64,000 bases of DNA from Lepidonotus clava (Eukaryota; Annelida; Polychaeta; Phyllodocida; Polynoidae): positions 24,220,792 to 24,284,791 of the forward strand of contig OW387135.1 in NCBI GenBank assembly GCA_936440205.1, given 5' to 3'. Shown piece after piece: positions 49,003-61,199 of the stretch. The translations under genes and the position numbers were made by a program. The stretch's first letter is position 1; each line of letters starts with the position of its first letter. Below the pieces are notes generated by a model, which saw only the letters and a list, made by a program, of their open reading frames with translations, did not search any database and was not told where the DNA came from.

Positions 49003-49008
49003 AATAAA
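49003..49008 (+). terminator. Poly(A) signal of TOP3A
   Basis: AATAAA about 185 bp after the TOP3A stop; an earlier AATAAA occurs at about 48849. The short 3' UTR contains a 40-bp direct duplication (AGTACAAAAT.AATTGTATAA at about 48842 and 48882). Confidence 0.65.
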
Positions 49009-51994
49009 TGAAGTGATTATTTATTTGATATCACTAGACTCAGTTGATTAGATTTTGTGTATTAAGAAGTTTATACGCTAGAAGAGTAAAGTTTTGTAAA
49101 GTGAGATTTAAACAAAATATGTTGAAAACAGTCTTTTCCTCACACGGACACTAAAAAGATAATAATATGCGGAGCTTGTGACACCGACTCGCTGGGTAAG
49201 CTCATAACATTATTAAATTTCTAAAACAACGAAGCATGACAAGAAATTAGGTGAAGCCTGGAAGTAGGGTTCAGCCTTTCATATTAGATTTGTATTTGTC
49301 ACAAGCTCTTGGTGGCCAAATATCGCAAGCCTCATTAGGATGGAGGGCTAAAATAGTGTTTTCACAGCTTACATCTTCTATCTTGCTATAGGGAAAGCAA
49401 TTTTCTTTTTTTGATGCAATTTCCGTAGTTTTGTGTCAACATTTTCGGAACAAAAACTGTTTTAATTCCAGTAGATCTGACAGAAAGCAATTCTATTTTT
49501 ACAGTATCAGAGTTGTAATACGAAAGTAGATAGCCTTGACCACCACTGTTAGTTGTTTTCTTCCTAAAATACAGAAATGTGGTTTCACAGCATTCGGCAT
49601 TGTTCATGTAGAATTTCTGCTCATTAACATATCTACATATTAGTAAAAGAAAAACATGACTCAAATCTATAATGTATTTCTTTTATTATAAAATGCACTA
49701 ATTATCAGTAGTTATGAAATATTCTGGAGATACACATACAGTAAAAACTGATCGATGTTTTCCAACAACAGTAATGTATCCACGAACTAAAATTGATTAT
49801 TTTTTTCATTTTGTAATTAATATATAAAATATGTGTTCACTTTATCTTCTTTTAGAGAATAAAATAGTTTTCGGGTTGGTTTAGTCAAGCCTGTAATAAG
49901 AACCAAGAAATGAATACATTTTATATTCCTAGTACATTGATTTTGATAAAACTTTAAATCCATTTTTTTAAGTCACCATCCTGGATTCCTTAATTAAATC
50001 TAATTGCCTAGTATAATCAGTATAATAATTGTACTTAATATAGATATATTCTGAGATCCTGTTTTCCAATATTTCTAGTCTAGTTATACTTTCTCTGACC
50101 TCTGACTTAATTATAAAGTAGTTCATAATGACCTAATTATTGAAAGTCTCTATTTAGTCTATGAACCTATTTTAGACCTAAACTCGGTCGTAGTGACCTA
50201 CTTAGTAGCATTTGCTTTGCGAGCCAGCAACTCCATCATACTACTAGTGATAAAGCCCTTCAGCTTTGCCCACAATGTCCAACCCTAAAATGACAAAAAC
50301 ATACCTTATTTTGGTCCATCTGAAATGGAGGTAATTACCTAATTGAGAGAAAATAATAATTCATCCTCATTTATCGACACCTTATTGACTTAGAAAACAG
50401 AAGTATTAACTCATTCGTTCAGATTTGTGTCAGTGGCTGACTTTGCAAAAACTGCTATTATGTCTGACCTCTGTATCATGCCAGCAATGCATCCTAAAGT
50501 GGACAGGTCTATTGATGCTTACATTGACAGATTCTCATGTCAGTATAGATTTTATTGAAACTTGCCTGTTTGAGATGAATCAGTGCTAAAATCGGCAGAC
50601 AAATGTCTCGTAGAGTGGCACAAATTTTGCGGGGATGAGTCGGCCAACTTGGTCAAGATCAATTGTTCTATAGAATACATTATTCAATATTGACTGTAGT
50701 ATTCCAAGAGGTAGTCCATCTCTTCACTAAAACCTGGATTTGAACAGACCAATCTATAGCTAACTGATCCTGTTTAGAGGCGAAATGATATTTTGCCTCT
50801 GTACTCCAATAATGACAAAAAGATCCTGGTTCTCGGAGGGTGGGACCTTAGACATAGGAAATGTGTAAGTCTCGCCGGGAACAAGTTAACTCCCAAAAAT
50901 TTTTGATTTTCAGATTTTACTTGTCCTGTCCTCCCTTTTTTCTCAGACATATGAACTGTTACAAAGAAATGGATACATCCTGGTGACAGTTCCAGATCTG
51001 GGGAAGAATAGTCCATTCCATTTTTTTCAAAAAGTCACATTTTGAAGTTTGAAAATGATGAGAAATTCCATTTTTTGACTAGTCATGGTGCTTTCAAAAA
51101 CCGCCGGTGCAAATTGAAAAATACCGGCACCCAGCACCCGGCAACAGCGCAAGTGCATGCATACTAAAGGATGGAGATAGTCTTCGGGACTTTGAGGTGC
51201 CCGGCAATAGCTCTACTTGACATATGCATTAAACTTGAACTTTTTCCTGCAAGGCTGGAGGCTGGTGACATCGGCATTTTGTGCCAGTGTTAAGCTTATA
51301 GGGCAAATTTTCAACTCACTATATCTCTGGAAATACATTTATTACATAACGTTTTATGGCATTTTAAAGTTTATTCAAAATTTTCTCTGGGGTTTCAGAT
51401 TGTTTCATTAACCCTGACTTAAACATCCCTGGGAAAATATGGGGGGGTTTCTTATAAGTAGATCTCTAGTATTTTTATATAAAGACATAACAACATTTGA
51501 TAGACCTTTTCACATGGTTCTATTCATACTTAATGACAAATTCCTAGGACTATTTCGCCTCTCATGGAAGCTCCGCTCCAGGACAGACATTATGACTTGT
51601 TTTGCCCTATCACCTGTCAATATACAGTATATGTTAATGAAATTCATGTGATTGATGTGAATCAATGCAAGGATTGGTTAATGATTACGTAAAATTGGTC
51701 GATTAATGCACCATTTGAGGATGTGTTCAAACTAGCGAAATCATTACTGTTTCTCTCATGTTGAAAATTAAAGTCATTACACTTAACTATACAAACTACA
51801 AAGCCGACAACAAAACACAAGACTTTAAGTGGGAAACATTGACATCTTCAAGTCAAAGTATTTTATTTGAAAATAACATCTCAGTGGTGCATACAGAGGC
51901 CAGTGAGTATAAACAGGCTGTACACACCGCGCCTTGTATTCATGGATTTAAACATTATTTTTCATTTTGCTTGGGTGAAAAAAATATAGAAGAC

Positions 51995-52750
51995 CCTTTG
52001 GGGTCGTCCCGGGTGGCCGTACGACCCATGGGGATCGTGACAAACCCCTCTGGATCAAACAGCCACCCTTGAACGCCCCCCCCCCCCTCGCACGTGTCTT
52101 CTTATATTAAAACATCCCCCACCTCCCAATGTTTATATGGGGCTTAAGGATGCTATCAATCGATGCTGGCTGTAACTAGAAGTCTGTTTTTCAAACTAAC
52201 ATCTCAGTTTATGGGCCCCGTATCCCTGGTATCACTGGCACCTTAAGGTTTTCTACCAATAAGCTATTCAATAATTCACTGGTGTGTATCTACCCGTGCC
52301 TGAAGACCAGATATGGCCTTTCTCCGCTTGCTCAAATTACTCGTAACTAATTACATGCCACACACATACCTCAGACGGTGCATGGATGGTTCTGTCGCCA
52401 CGCTTGTCGATACTTATGGCCCTGTATGCTCAGAAGGTTTGGTGCAAAATACTGCTTTCTCATAAATGGTTCTCAAGCTAAAAGTGTATTTATCACCTGC
52501 ATGGCTGGCAAGCGCTGTGTATTGGGGGCAGGGCCTATTGCCAAGCTGTACACACTGTTCCACATTGTCAGCATTTTCTGAACAGTTTCAGCATTGTTTG
52601 GGTGATAAAATAAAGAAGAACCTTATGGGGGTGTCCTCGGGTGGCCGTACGACCAATGGGGGTTGTATAAACCTTGGGCTTTGCCCTCGGTACGTAGCGA
52701 TTCCCTATGGGATGTATGGCCACCTGAGGATGCCCCCCCCCCCCTCGCGG
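51995..52750. repeat. Two related foldback elements with poly-C ends
   Basis: Unit 1 (about 51995-52092) and unit 2 (about 52624-52746) both read GGGTGGCCGTACGACC near the left and end in a 10-13 base C-run before CTCGC. In unit 2 GTCCTCGGGTGGCCGTAC is mirrored by GTATGGCCACCTGAGGA. In unit 1 the right arm is more diverged. The DNA just left of each is also similar (TTGGGTGA.AAAAT..AGAAG), so each copy is somewhat larger than its hairpin. Confidence 0.6.
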
Positions 52751-53541
52751 TTCTTCTTCTTATAGTACTAGTACTGCAATGTAGAACGAACAGGCGATAC
52801 CTATAAAATGTAAATTGTTTACTCCCTCATTACGATCTATTGCAATTCCTTTTTACTGTGTTAAGTGATCATTTATTATATTAAGTATGTTGTATTGGCT
52901 ATACTTTTTGTTATGAATTACTACATGATGGTTTACATGTGTACCACTGTTAACTTAAAACCTTTTCTGTTGTATCTTTTGTGTATGCCCTATATGTTTT
53001 TGTTTTGTTATTGCTATCATAATGTATAGTCTAATATATACTGGCTTTTTATTAATGTGTTGATCTATCCTATCATCTTCCACCCTGGGAAACAAATAAT
53101 GTTTCAGTAAAATATAGCGGTAATTTTATAAGCATAGTTATGGTATCAAGTTAAGATATAACTTTGCCTGATAAAACTTATTCTACTCCTCTTCAGTACC
53201 ATGATATGTTTACTGTTGGGAGATCTTGCAAATTTACTGTTGGAAGATCTTATAACTTACTATTGGAAGATCTTTTAACTGTATACAGAAAACAATGAAA
53301 TAAGACCGTACAACCTCCCACTTATAGAAGTGCTGTTGTATGTTTCGGAGAAGATGTCAGGGGAATTATGAGGGAAAATAAAAGCCTTCTACATACACTG
53401 GGCATTGATTCCCAACCTTTTACTTTTGCTGTTCCCGTCATCTTCATTAGCTCCCGCTTCAAGTGCCAGAGAAGTGTAGGGTTAGCTATCTGGGCTCTGG
53501 CCACACTGTGCCACCCAGCTGGAGGTGTGATGTTATAATGT

Positions 53542-53775
53542 TAGGGAGTTTCAGATCCCACAATGCATCTTGATACGTCAACGTATCTCTAGCTTCCTCA
53601 GTTATATATCAGGATATAAGCGTAAAGTTTGGTGACCAAAATTATAAGGTCCAGCATGGTAAATGTGTAATAGTATACTCATCGACACATATTTTTGATA
53701 TATATTATAAAAGCTGAGAAAAAAGATACGTTAAGTTTATGTTACATCACGCCTTGGAGTATTTGAAACTCCCTA
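53542..53775. mobile_element. MITE with TA target site, 234 bp
   Basis: TAGGGAGTTTCAGAT at the left is mirrored by a right end whose complement reads TAGGGAGTTTCAAAT. The outermost TA on both sides fits a Tc1/mariner-type target duplication. GATACGT sub-repeats occur inside both ends. Non-coding. Confidence 0.6.
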
Positions 53776-54694
53776 CTGTTGCAGTAACGTTCTATTTCAT
53801 TGTGGTTTGGTTCTTGTTACCTTCTTTTGATGACTCCCAATTACATCACTGCGACCTGCTTCTGTGACGTTCCACTGCAACGTCATTATAATGTTCTGGT
53901 TATGTTGTCATAATGTTATAATAATGTCTCAATCTAACCAAGCTGGCTGGGCATTCATCTAATACCATCCAACCTTCCTGAAAGGATCGCAGGCCAATTT
54001 ATCATACCAATGGTTGATACTGGTTTTGAGGGTGATAACCAAAGTGTTATCACCCTGGAGGGTGATACAGAAAAGTGAGGAAGGTCTAGAAGTAGCAAAC
54101 AGACCTGCTAGTTCAGTTGATCTAAGCTTTAAAACTAATCTAAAATCTAAAATGTTGCCAGGGTATGATCAATTCGTAACCAACCAGTGATGAGGTCCTC
54201 CATGAAGCTTGCCTTGTGATACATTTAACTTTCTTTAATAAATACTGGCTTGTACTAATAGGGTTATTTCACGATAAAGTTTAGAGTTGCATTCAATGAA
54301 AATAATAATAAACAAAACAATAAGTTCTATTTTTGCCAATAATATTGGCTATTTTATTTCATTTTGAACCTAAGAATACAGTACATATTCTTCTCTTTCC
54401 TTTCCTTATAAGTTCATTAAGTACAAAGTTGATATAAGCTTACGTTTAATTATATTACATAAGAGCATCCTCTTAGTACAACTCACTAAGAATTATTACC
54501 TTTATTCATATTATATAATATGGTATTGATGTTAATAGGGACTATCCTCTAAATCACTTAAGGACTATACAATAATCATAAGTTTCATACTACAAAATAT
54601 GTTATGGTATATAATCAACTACATTCCTACTTGAGTAATTCATCGAAGAAATAGAAGAATTTTCCATATAAGAACTTAAGACATATAACAATGT

Positions 54695-56581
54695 TCAGAT
54701 AATGTATATATAAGTAATACAGTCATTTTCATTACATATATTCTTCTTGAAGACTTTAAATGGGTTTCTTTCTGCATTCGCAGGAAAGTGAGTCATGATT
54801 CTGCCATCTTCATCTTCAATCCTGTCATCACACGGTTGTTCTGACTTTGTGCCTGTAAATACAAATCTTATATCAAACACTGAATTCAGAATTTATCAAA
54901 ATGGAACCAAATATAGCACTGTCATTGTATCCTGTCGAAAACACATGATGTTCACCTTATTTGTCCAGAATTTTTTATCATATTGCAAAGTTTGAAGACA
55001 TTATGTCTATTTTTTTACTCACTATGTCAAACTGAAAACCATGTCTCATAGAGATCAATGTTAAATTGTGTCAAATTTTTTAATTCAGATGTCAATTATT
55101 TTAGACTACTTGTCAAAAACTTATAACACCAAGTCAACTTAGGTTTATTTAATGCTTCAAATTCTATTCTCAAGGGCATTTTAAGTCCACATGATTCCAA
55201 TAACTAAGAACAAGTTACGATACACTCTACAATATCTAGGTATTTATTTTTATGATTCTAAAGACAGGATTGTTATATTCACGTTAATTCACACACGAGA
55301 AGACTTGTCTTTGGAAAGGAACCAGTCCCTTTGGGGCGCACATCTTACATGTAGCTGGGATGTGGTCTGGCTGATCGCAGACAAACACATGGCTTCCAAA
55401 CTGCGGGAAGATGTCATGGAAGTCCACCAACAGAAAGTCTTCTGGGCACTTGAACTGGTCATAGTTCAGTCAGAGACCTGTTCTTGTCGGCATCATTGGA
55501 GGTTGCTGATCACCTGTAGCCTTCTTTTTCTGGTCAGCCGGCACCCACCACTTCCTGATGTTGACGATGCAGGCGTTCCTCTCAACTGTAACGAACAGAT
55601 GATTGCCAAGGTGAAAAGCATAGCCCAGGAAAGATGGGTTGTCACACTCCTTCAGGGCCTCTTCCACTCCCTCAAGGTTTTCTTTTAGGACTGTGAGGGC
55701 GTCAAAGTCAAACACCAGAACAAAGTGACATCCTGCTGGTTGCATCTTCTGGATTCCATTGTGGTGCCACAGCGACATCCTAATGGAACCCCCTCCACTG
55801 GGCTTGTCCAAAGGCGACACATAGGGTCTGTCTAGGTATAGGTTGCCACCCAGGCTGTGAAACAGCTTGCCATCCGGATCTGAACCTGTGAGTCCTTGAT
55901 AGATATCGGGCGAGTCCCTTATGGCATCGGTACATAAATACATGATGCCTTTTTGGTGAGAGCTCTGCCCTGCAAACTGCAAACAGGGTTTTCCTGAAGG
56001 ATCCTTGCACACTGTTACCTTACAACTGGCTTGTTTCTCAATTGCTTCAGGCACCTGCTGACACAGATTTGGCTGCATCTGCACGGTGTGCGACATGTCT
56101 GCATTTGCCATAGCGTGTGCAAGGATGTCGTGTTTCAATGGAGCTTGTATTGGGTTAGCTTTCCTCTTTTTCTTAACAGGCCCGTTGTTGGTCGCCTTTT
56201 TGCCATTCTTTTTCCTGACCTTGTTGTTGGGTTTATCTATGATCTTCTCCACTGCTACCTCCATCTCCTCGTTATCACCCTATAAAAAAGAACAACATTT
56301 TGATATTGTTGAAATTTAGAATCAATGGTAAACTTACCTAACATTGGATTTATGGTTAGAAAGAGAACAATCAAAATCTAAAATGAAAGAGCTAGCAACA
56401 ATAGAAAAATAATAATAATAATAGCAGTCTTATTTCAGTTTCTGATCTTCAGTTCATTCACCTCATCTTTACTTACATAGATGTCCTCCATGAAGTCCAT
56501 AGGTACAGGTTGACTCTCTGGCATATTCATCCAGTCATTTTCTCCTTCATCTATGGTGAATCCCCCATATTGAAGAGACAT
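54695..56581 (-). CDS. PC4/SUB1-like domain protein, reading frame crossed by one TGA
   Basis: There are three minus-strand exons, with good splice sites and matching phases: 56581-56477, 56279-55349 and 54852-54695. The N-terminal part is acidic then lysine-rich (KKNGKKATNNGPVKKKRKAN), a likely nuclear signal. A middle domain I do not recognise follows (YLCTDAIRDS...HFVLVFDFDALTVL). Next is a segment resembling the single-strand-DNA-binding domain of PC4 (CIVNIRKWW ... PTRTGL.LNYDQFK, compare VNIREYW ... GKKGISLSMEQFK). A TGA at 55472-55470 stands exactly where the family has Ser. The frame then stays open 40 codons to a donor, and the next exon continues it in phase for 51 codons. Taken at face value the product is 304 aa; with the TGA read through it would be 397. 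A recent nonsense allele, an assembly error or programmed read-through are all possible. Function unknown; a DNA-binding or transcription role is inference. Confidence 0.7.
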
Positions 56582-56682
56582 GCTTATCGGCTGGGAACCA
56601 AAGAAAGCGCTCGTTGGATGTTAAATAACGTGTGCTATGTGATGCTATTGGAGTAACTGACTCCTACTAGATTTGGCAATCC

Positions 56683-56690
56683 TATTTATA
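56683..56690 (-). promoter_or_regulatory. TATA box of the PC4-like gene
   Basis: TATAAATA on the minus strand, about 100 bp upstream of the ATG at 56581. It predicts a 5' UTR of roughly 70 bases. Confidence 0.55.
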
Positions 56691-56743
56691 CTGCTCAGAT
56701 GCTCAGAGCTGCACTGAACACAAAAAAAAACTGTTTTGAATTC

Positions 56744-57366
56744 AAATGCTTGAATGTGATTGGTCAACTCTGAAATGCTTTAACCTGATTGGACTAGAAT
56801 ACATGCAATGTAGCCACCTAGTCGTAAACTATCTGAACTACTATTCTTCACATATTGCACAACCGTTGAAATAACTGCCAACCATTGCACAACCATCTCA
56901 GATTGCACCATCGTTGGAAATAATGGTTGACTAGTGAGCAACACACACAACTGTTGAATTTGAAAATTTAAATTCAAATGCTCCGATGTGATGGGTTGAC
57001 ATTCAGAAAACGGTTGGAATAACTGCTGCCATGACACTAGGTTTGCATCATTATTTGAAATAACAGTCAACAGTTTGGAAAGACTCAGAGCCGTTATATT
57101 TGAAAATTTGAATAGCAATGCTTCAATGTGATTGGCTGACCATCAAATGCTTCAACATGATTGGCCAGCAGCACAGGATACTGTCAACCTATGGTAAACA
57201 CAATAATAAATCGTGCGCACCTTAGTGAAATAACCCCCAGTTGAAGTAACAATACACCGTTTCTCCTCAGCATCTGAAATAACGGTTCAACTGACACATA
57301 ACTGTCAACAGGAAATGACAGTTGGATTCAAACTTCAAATTCAAATAATGCTGCAATACCATTGGG
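56744..57366 (-). promoter_or_regulatory. Array of CCAAT-containing modules upstream of the PC4-like gene
   Basis: On the minus strand a 20-bp module, CCAATCACATT.AAGCATTT, recurs. Plus-strand spans are 56744-56763, 56773-56792, 56976-56995 (CCCATC variant), 57116-57135, 57145-57164 and, more diverged, about 57343-57365. The spacing within the pairs is 29 bp both times. Between them lie repeated GTTG.AATAACTG.C-like blocks. All copies face the gene in CCAAT orientation, behind its TATA box, so they look like promoter-proximal NF-Y-type sites spread by duplication. Function is inferred. Confidence 0.55.
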
Positions 57367-57436
57367 CAAACACTGCTCAGTGCTGCCACCTAGGTTCAGA
57401 CACCGACACTAAAACTACAATTCAAAGTGGTGAAGT

Positions 57437-57780
57437 CACCTAGTGGAGGAAAAGTGAACTAAGTTTCAACCCAGGGTATTGCATCATCCTTTTCCTGCTG
57501 CATAGTACTGCTGCCTGGTGTTAAACACCAGAACTAAAGTATTCCTACTTAAGTTCATAGTCAAAAAACAAATGTTGATGTTGGCACCACCTAGTGGTGG
57601 AAGGGTGAACTAACTTTCGACCCAGGGTATTGCATCATCCTTCTTCGCTGCACAGTGCTGCCGCCTGGTGTCGAACACCGGAACTAAGGAATTCCTACTA
57701 AAGTACATAGTAAAAAAACTAGGGTCGATGGTGGCACCACCTAGTGTTTTAACTCGGAACAACACCTGGACCCAAGTAAC
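57437..57780. repeat. Tandem repeat, about 150-bp period, 2.3 copies
   Basis: CACCTAGTGG units start at 57437, 57588 and 57738. The first two are followed by GTGAACTAA.TTTC.ACCCAG, then GGTATTGCATCATCC, a GCTGCC.GGTGT.AACACC palindrome-like core and ATTCCTACT. The third copy is partial. No coding sequence. Confidence 0.75.
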
Positions 57781-59250
57781 CTTATAGTGACTCACTCTAT
57801 ATTACTACCCCCTTTCCTTCCCAAGAAAAAAACATATGAACGATAACAACAACAATTCGCATCTGGAACAATTGCATTGGGTTCCCAAAATTGATCGACC
57901 CTTAACTGAATCACCACAACCATGCAGTAGTCTTGCAGTTTGAAACCATCTTCAACCCACGTTATTAAAGCCCAGGGGACCTCAGCTTGCCCCCACTCAT
58001 TCCCTTCCCACTCAATGCCAATCCAGCTCCATTCGTAAACACCTCTTGATTACCTTTCTTCAACACAGTTTCTACAGCCACATGGCGTGACTGTGAATGG
58101 GCGGGGTATGATTCTAACGGCAAGGTGTGTATATACCTAAACGAGGTTATTTCGATCATGCAGGAGACTTTCAATATGTACTTCAGCAATGACAAGATTT
58201 TATTGATCGATGCAAGGACACCAATTCATATGTAATTGTTTCACGGAAATATAAAAAAGGAAATAATGTATTGATATAGTCCAGACAAAGAAGTATTACA
58301 TTTTACAGAACATGTGGGAATAAGATAAATTTGTGTGTGTGTGTTTGCATTTGTGTACATATATTTACATTGTGTGTGTGTGTAAATGGCTCTTCCTGAT
58401 ACACCTTAAGATATATAGGCAAAACAGTGTACAAAACATCAGTTCTCAATACTGTCACCAGAGGGGGCGGACAGATTTCAAACTGTTGTTATGGGCTGGG
58501 CTGGCCGGTCAATATTTGCTTGGGCTGGGGCGGTGTCGAATTGAGGCTTGTCGCTCTTTGTTGTCCTGTTTCTTTGTCAGGGATGGTTCTATGCTGTCAA
58601 TACAGTTTCCCCACCAACACTGGCAATCTTTTGTTACCCTCCAGTCCTGTCTGCAATTGGAAGCACATTAGAGGCAAAGGATGCTTACTTAATTTCCTGT
58701 TATCCCTTGTTTGGCTGGGCATTTGATATATGGTACTCTATTTAATGATATTGTTGAATGACAGATGTATTTAGGTTTGTTGTTCCTACCAAACGACAAT
58801 TCATTTTCTCAATTTATTTTCTTGGTTTTTGTCTTTCACAAGTTCGCAAATCTTCAGAAAAATCCAACATGTTTGATAATTTCTCATTGAGCAATTGTCA
58901 TTTGCAGTTGTTTCCAGATGTCTTAACCAGTGATTTGCTGTTTTAACTGAATGATTTTGTTATTAAAGAACCTCCAATGATTTCTAAATCTTTCCCTGTC
59001 TTAGGCTGTTTTGAGAAAATTGTCATTCAGTGGAAACAGGCCTTGATTTGTGTTGGCTGCTGTCCTCATTTCCATGGTCCACAGATGACAAATTAGTTTT
59101 ATACCTGCAAGTAAAACATCATAAAGGGAGTTCGAATAAAAAAACTTTTTGACTCATTCTGAAAAGAAAACTAATGAAAAAAGTGTTGTGGATGTGAAGT
59201 CATCCTTGGTTACAAAACAACTTCTTTTTATAAATGATGAATTTCCTTAC
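57781..59250. other. Intergenic DNA with GT microsatellite
   Basis: No gene is supported. (GT)n runs occur at 58332-58344 and 58373-58383. A 66-codon plus-strand frame ending at 58745 looks membrane-like, but it has no ATG start at its apparent N-terminus and no recognised match. Confidence 0.5.
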
Positions 59251-59474
59251 CTTGGCCTGGGCGCCAGGTTGACACTGTCTCGTGACTAGCAAAAAGTGTA
59301 TTAAAACTGATTCAACATTGAATAAGAAGAGTGGTCTTTGGTTGAATATATGTCTTCCTTTAAAAACCTGTTCAACCACTTTAGGCTCACGAGGCTGAGA
59401 AATACTAACTACGAAGTATTCAAAGAGGAAGGGCGAACCATAAGGACCTGTTATTGTTCCTGAGCATTCTCCAT
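59251..59474 (-). CDS. Possible internal exon of an unidentified minus-strand gene
   Basis: Between an acceptor (TTCTGTTGTAG) and a donor (CCAAG/GTAAGG) on the minus strand lie 224 bases, open as 74 codons in one frame. The translation includes GPYGSPFLFEYFVVSISQPR and ends near QCQPGAQAK. The residue mix is plausible for a globular or membrane-adjacent domain, but I recognise no family. The only downstream acceptor I noted (59108) would end the protein after one more residue. A 74-codon open stretch can arise by chance a few percent of the time, so this is only a candidate. Confidence 0.25.
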
Positions 59475-61199
59475 CTACAACAGAAGAAGGAAGGTAACAA
59501 CAACATTGTCTAGTGTAGAGTTTGTTTTCTTTGATCTTACAAATCTTACAGGGTGTATTTTTCTTTTACCCATATGTGACCCCCACCACATAATAAGGCA
59601 TAAGTTGCAGACATGAGTTTTTGAGCTTTTGAGAGAAGATGACATTCCCTTTATAATGGTGACAGAATTATGTTTCTATCATTTATAGAACTCGAGTTAT
59701 GATTGTTCGAAGTACAAGGTATCACAAAAGGCTAATCAGAGAAAAATGGCCTTTAAGATCTAACTCAACTTCATTGCAATACAAGTCTCTATAGACCATA
59801 AGTATGACAATCATGAAACCCTGCATAATAGGCATGTAAAACTAATTATTCCTATACATATTTTAGTTATCTGAATTATTGAGGTGTTTTTCAGGTGATT
59901 TTTTTTAGAAAACTCATTTTTTGACTTTTTGACACTTTTCTCTTCTTATCCCATTTTCTTAGAACCTTACACAGCGACTTATGCCTCATTTAGTGGTGTG
60001 GGGTCACATATTACAATGTACACACAAAGCATGTTTTCTATTAATTTCGATTTAAAAGGAAATTGCCCAAATATTTCTTTTGAACAGTCTATGATATCCT
60101 GTAATAGGAATCCCTGTAATGTAGCATATTAATGCCTGTAATATATTCATCAAATGTGTACTGCTATGTATATACATATGTACCACTGGTGGCTGGTGGG
60201 GTGGGATCAGAGCAGCAGTGAATGGTCATGCTTGGGTGACGCGCTAGCTGCCTCTCAATACTTGAGCAGGGCCTGCACTGATGTGTGGGCAGAGAACCTT
60301 TGGCTGGCAGCAGAGACACACGGTGACAGTCTGTGTCCTGTAACTCACTGCACGAAATATAACTTTTAATTGGCCTTTACTTTTTACATAAATTTGATTA
60401 AAGGCCCTTTTTTAATCAATTTAGACCTAAAACCCATATAGGGGTCCCAGGAGGACCTCTGTGGGGTCAGAACAGACATACGTGAGTGTGTGTGGAGGGT
60501 CAGTGGTCAGAAGAAGTCAGCGAAAAGGAGGGTGTATTTCAACCAGGAGAAGACTGATGGGTCACCAGGGGCAGATCCAGGAATTTTCAAAAGGGGGGGC
60601 GTGCAATTCTGAAAATTTTCTCGTTGCCTGCTTTCCATTACTTTTACTTCACTTTCTACCCTGAACATTGTCTCATGCCTTGAGGGGGGCCTGACCATCA
60701 AATGTCGGCCCTGAGCATGGCAGTGTATACTTCTTTAATAAGTATGTCTGAAATATTTAGATGAGCCACTGAATGAGCCAATGAAATGCAACTGATTGTA
60801 CACTGATTGTACACCACAACTCATTTAAATGTTTCTTACCATCACCTGTCAGCACTGCCCCTTCTGACGCCCCTGTTACCTAGGGCAGGTATCCCCGGCA
60901 TCCCTACCTCTTATCCCACCTCTTGGGCCTCAGTGAAGGTGTCCCAGTCCTCCCTGACATTTATGTCAGCCTCTTGGGGTGAATATCAGTCCCTGTGAGT
61001 GATTGTCGGCCATGTGGGGTGATTACCAGTTACCAGGATGATGGTCGGCCCTCTGAGGTGATTACCTGTCTGCTGAAGAGATTGTCAGCCTTGCATGGTC
61101 ATCAAAGGCTGGGTATATGGTGTCCTTTCTGTGGGACATTGGACATAAAAGAAATATGAGTGAAGGCCATGAATACATTATCGGCTGATACTGGAATAA
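59475..61199. other. Intergenic DNA, no gene seen
   Basis: A+T-rich to 60150, then more GC-rich with short internal repeats (GATTGTCGGCC, GTGATTACC near 61000-61090). A transposon-like end CAGGGGCAGATCCAGG starts at 60566; its partner end was not found. Confidence 0.5.

Larger units (their letters stand above)
49009..54694. other. Intergenic DNA between TOP3A and the PC4-like gene
   Basis: 5.7 kb without a supported gene. It holds two related foldback units near 52.0 and 52.7 kb, a 24-bp tandem triplet at about 53209-53279 (TTTACTGTTGGAAGATCTT) and a MITE at 53542-53775. A small GGGTGATAAC...GTTATCACCC hairpin lies at 54031-54054. TTTATT at 54501-54506 or 54353-54358 could be the minus-strand poly(A) signal of the next gene. 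Confidence 0.6.

Noticed and set aside
55191-55688. 165-codon plus-strand ORF
   Set aside because: It is the antisense of the PC4-like exon, whose splice phases and domain resemblance support the minus strand.
58548-58745. 66-codon hydrophobic plus-strand frame
   Set aside because: Begins at a non-ATG codon, no acceptor or partner exon found, no family recognised.
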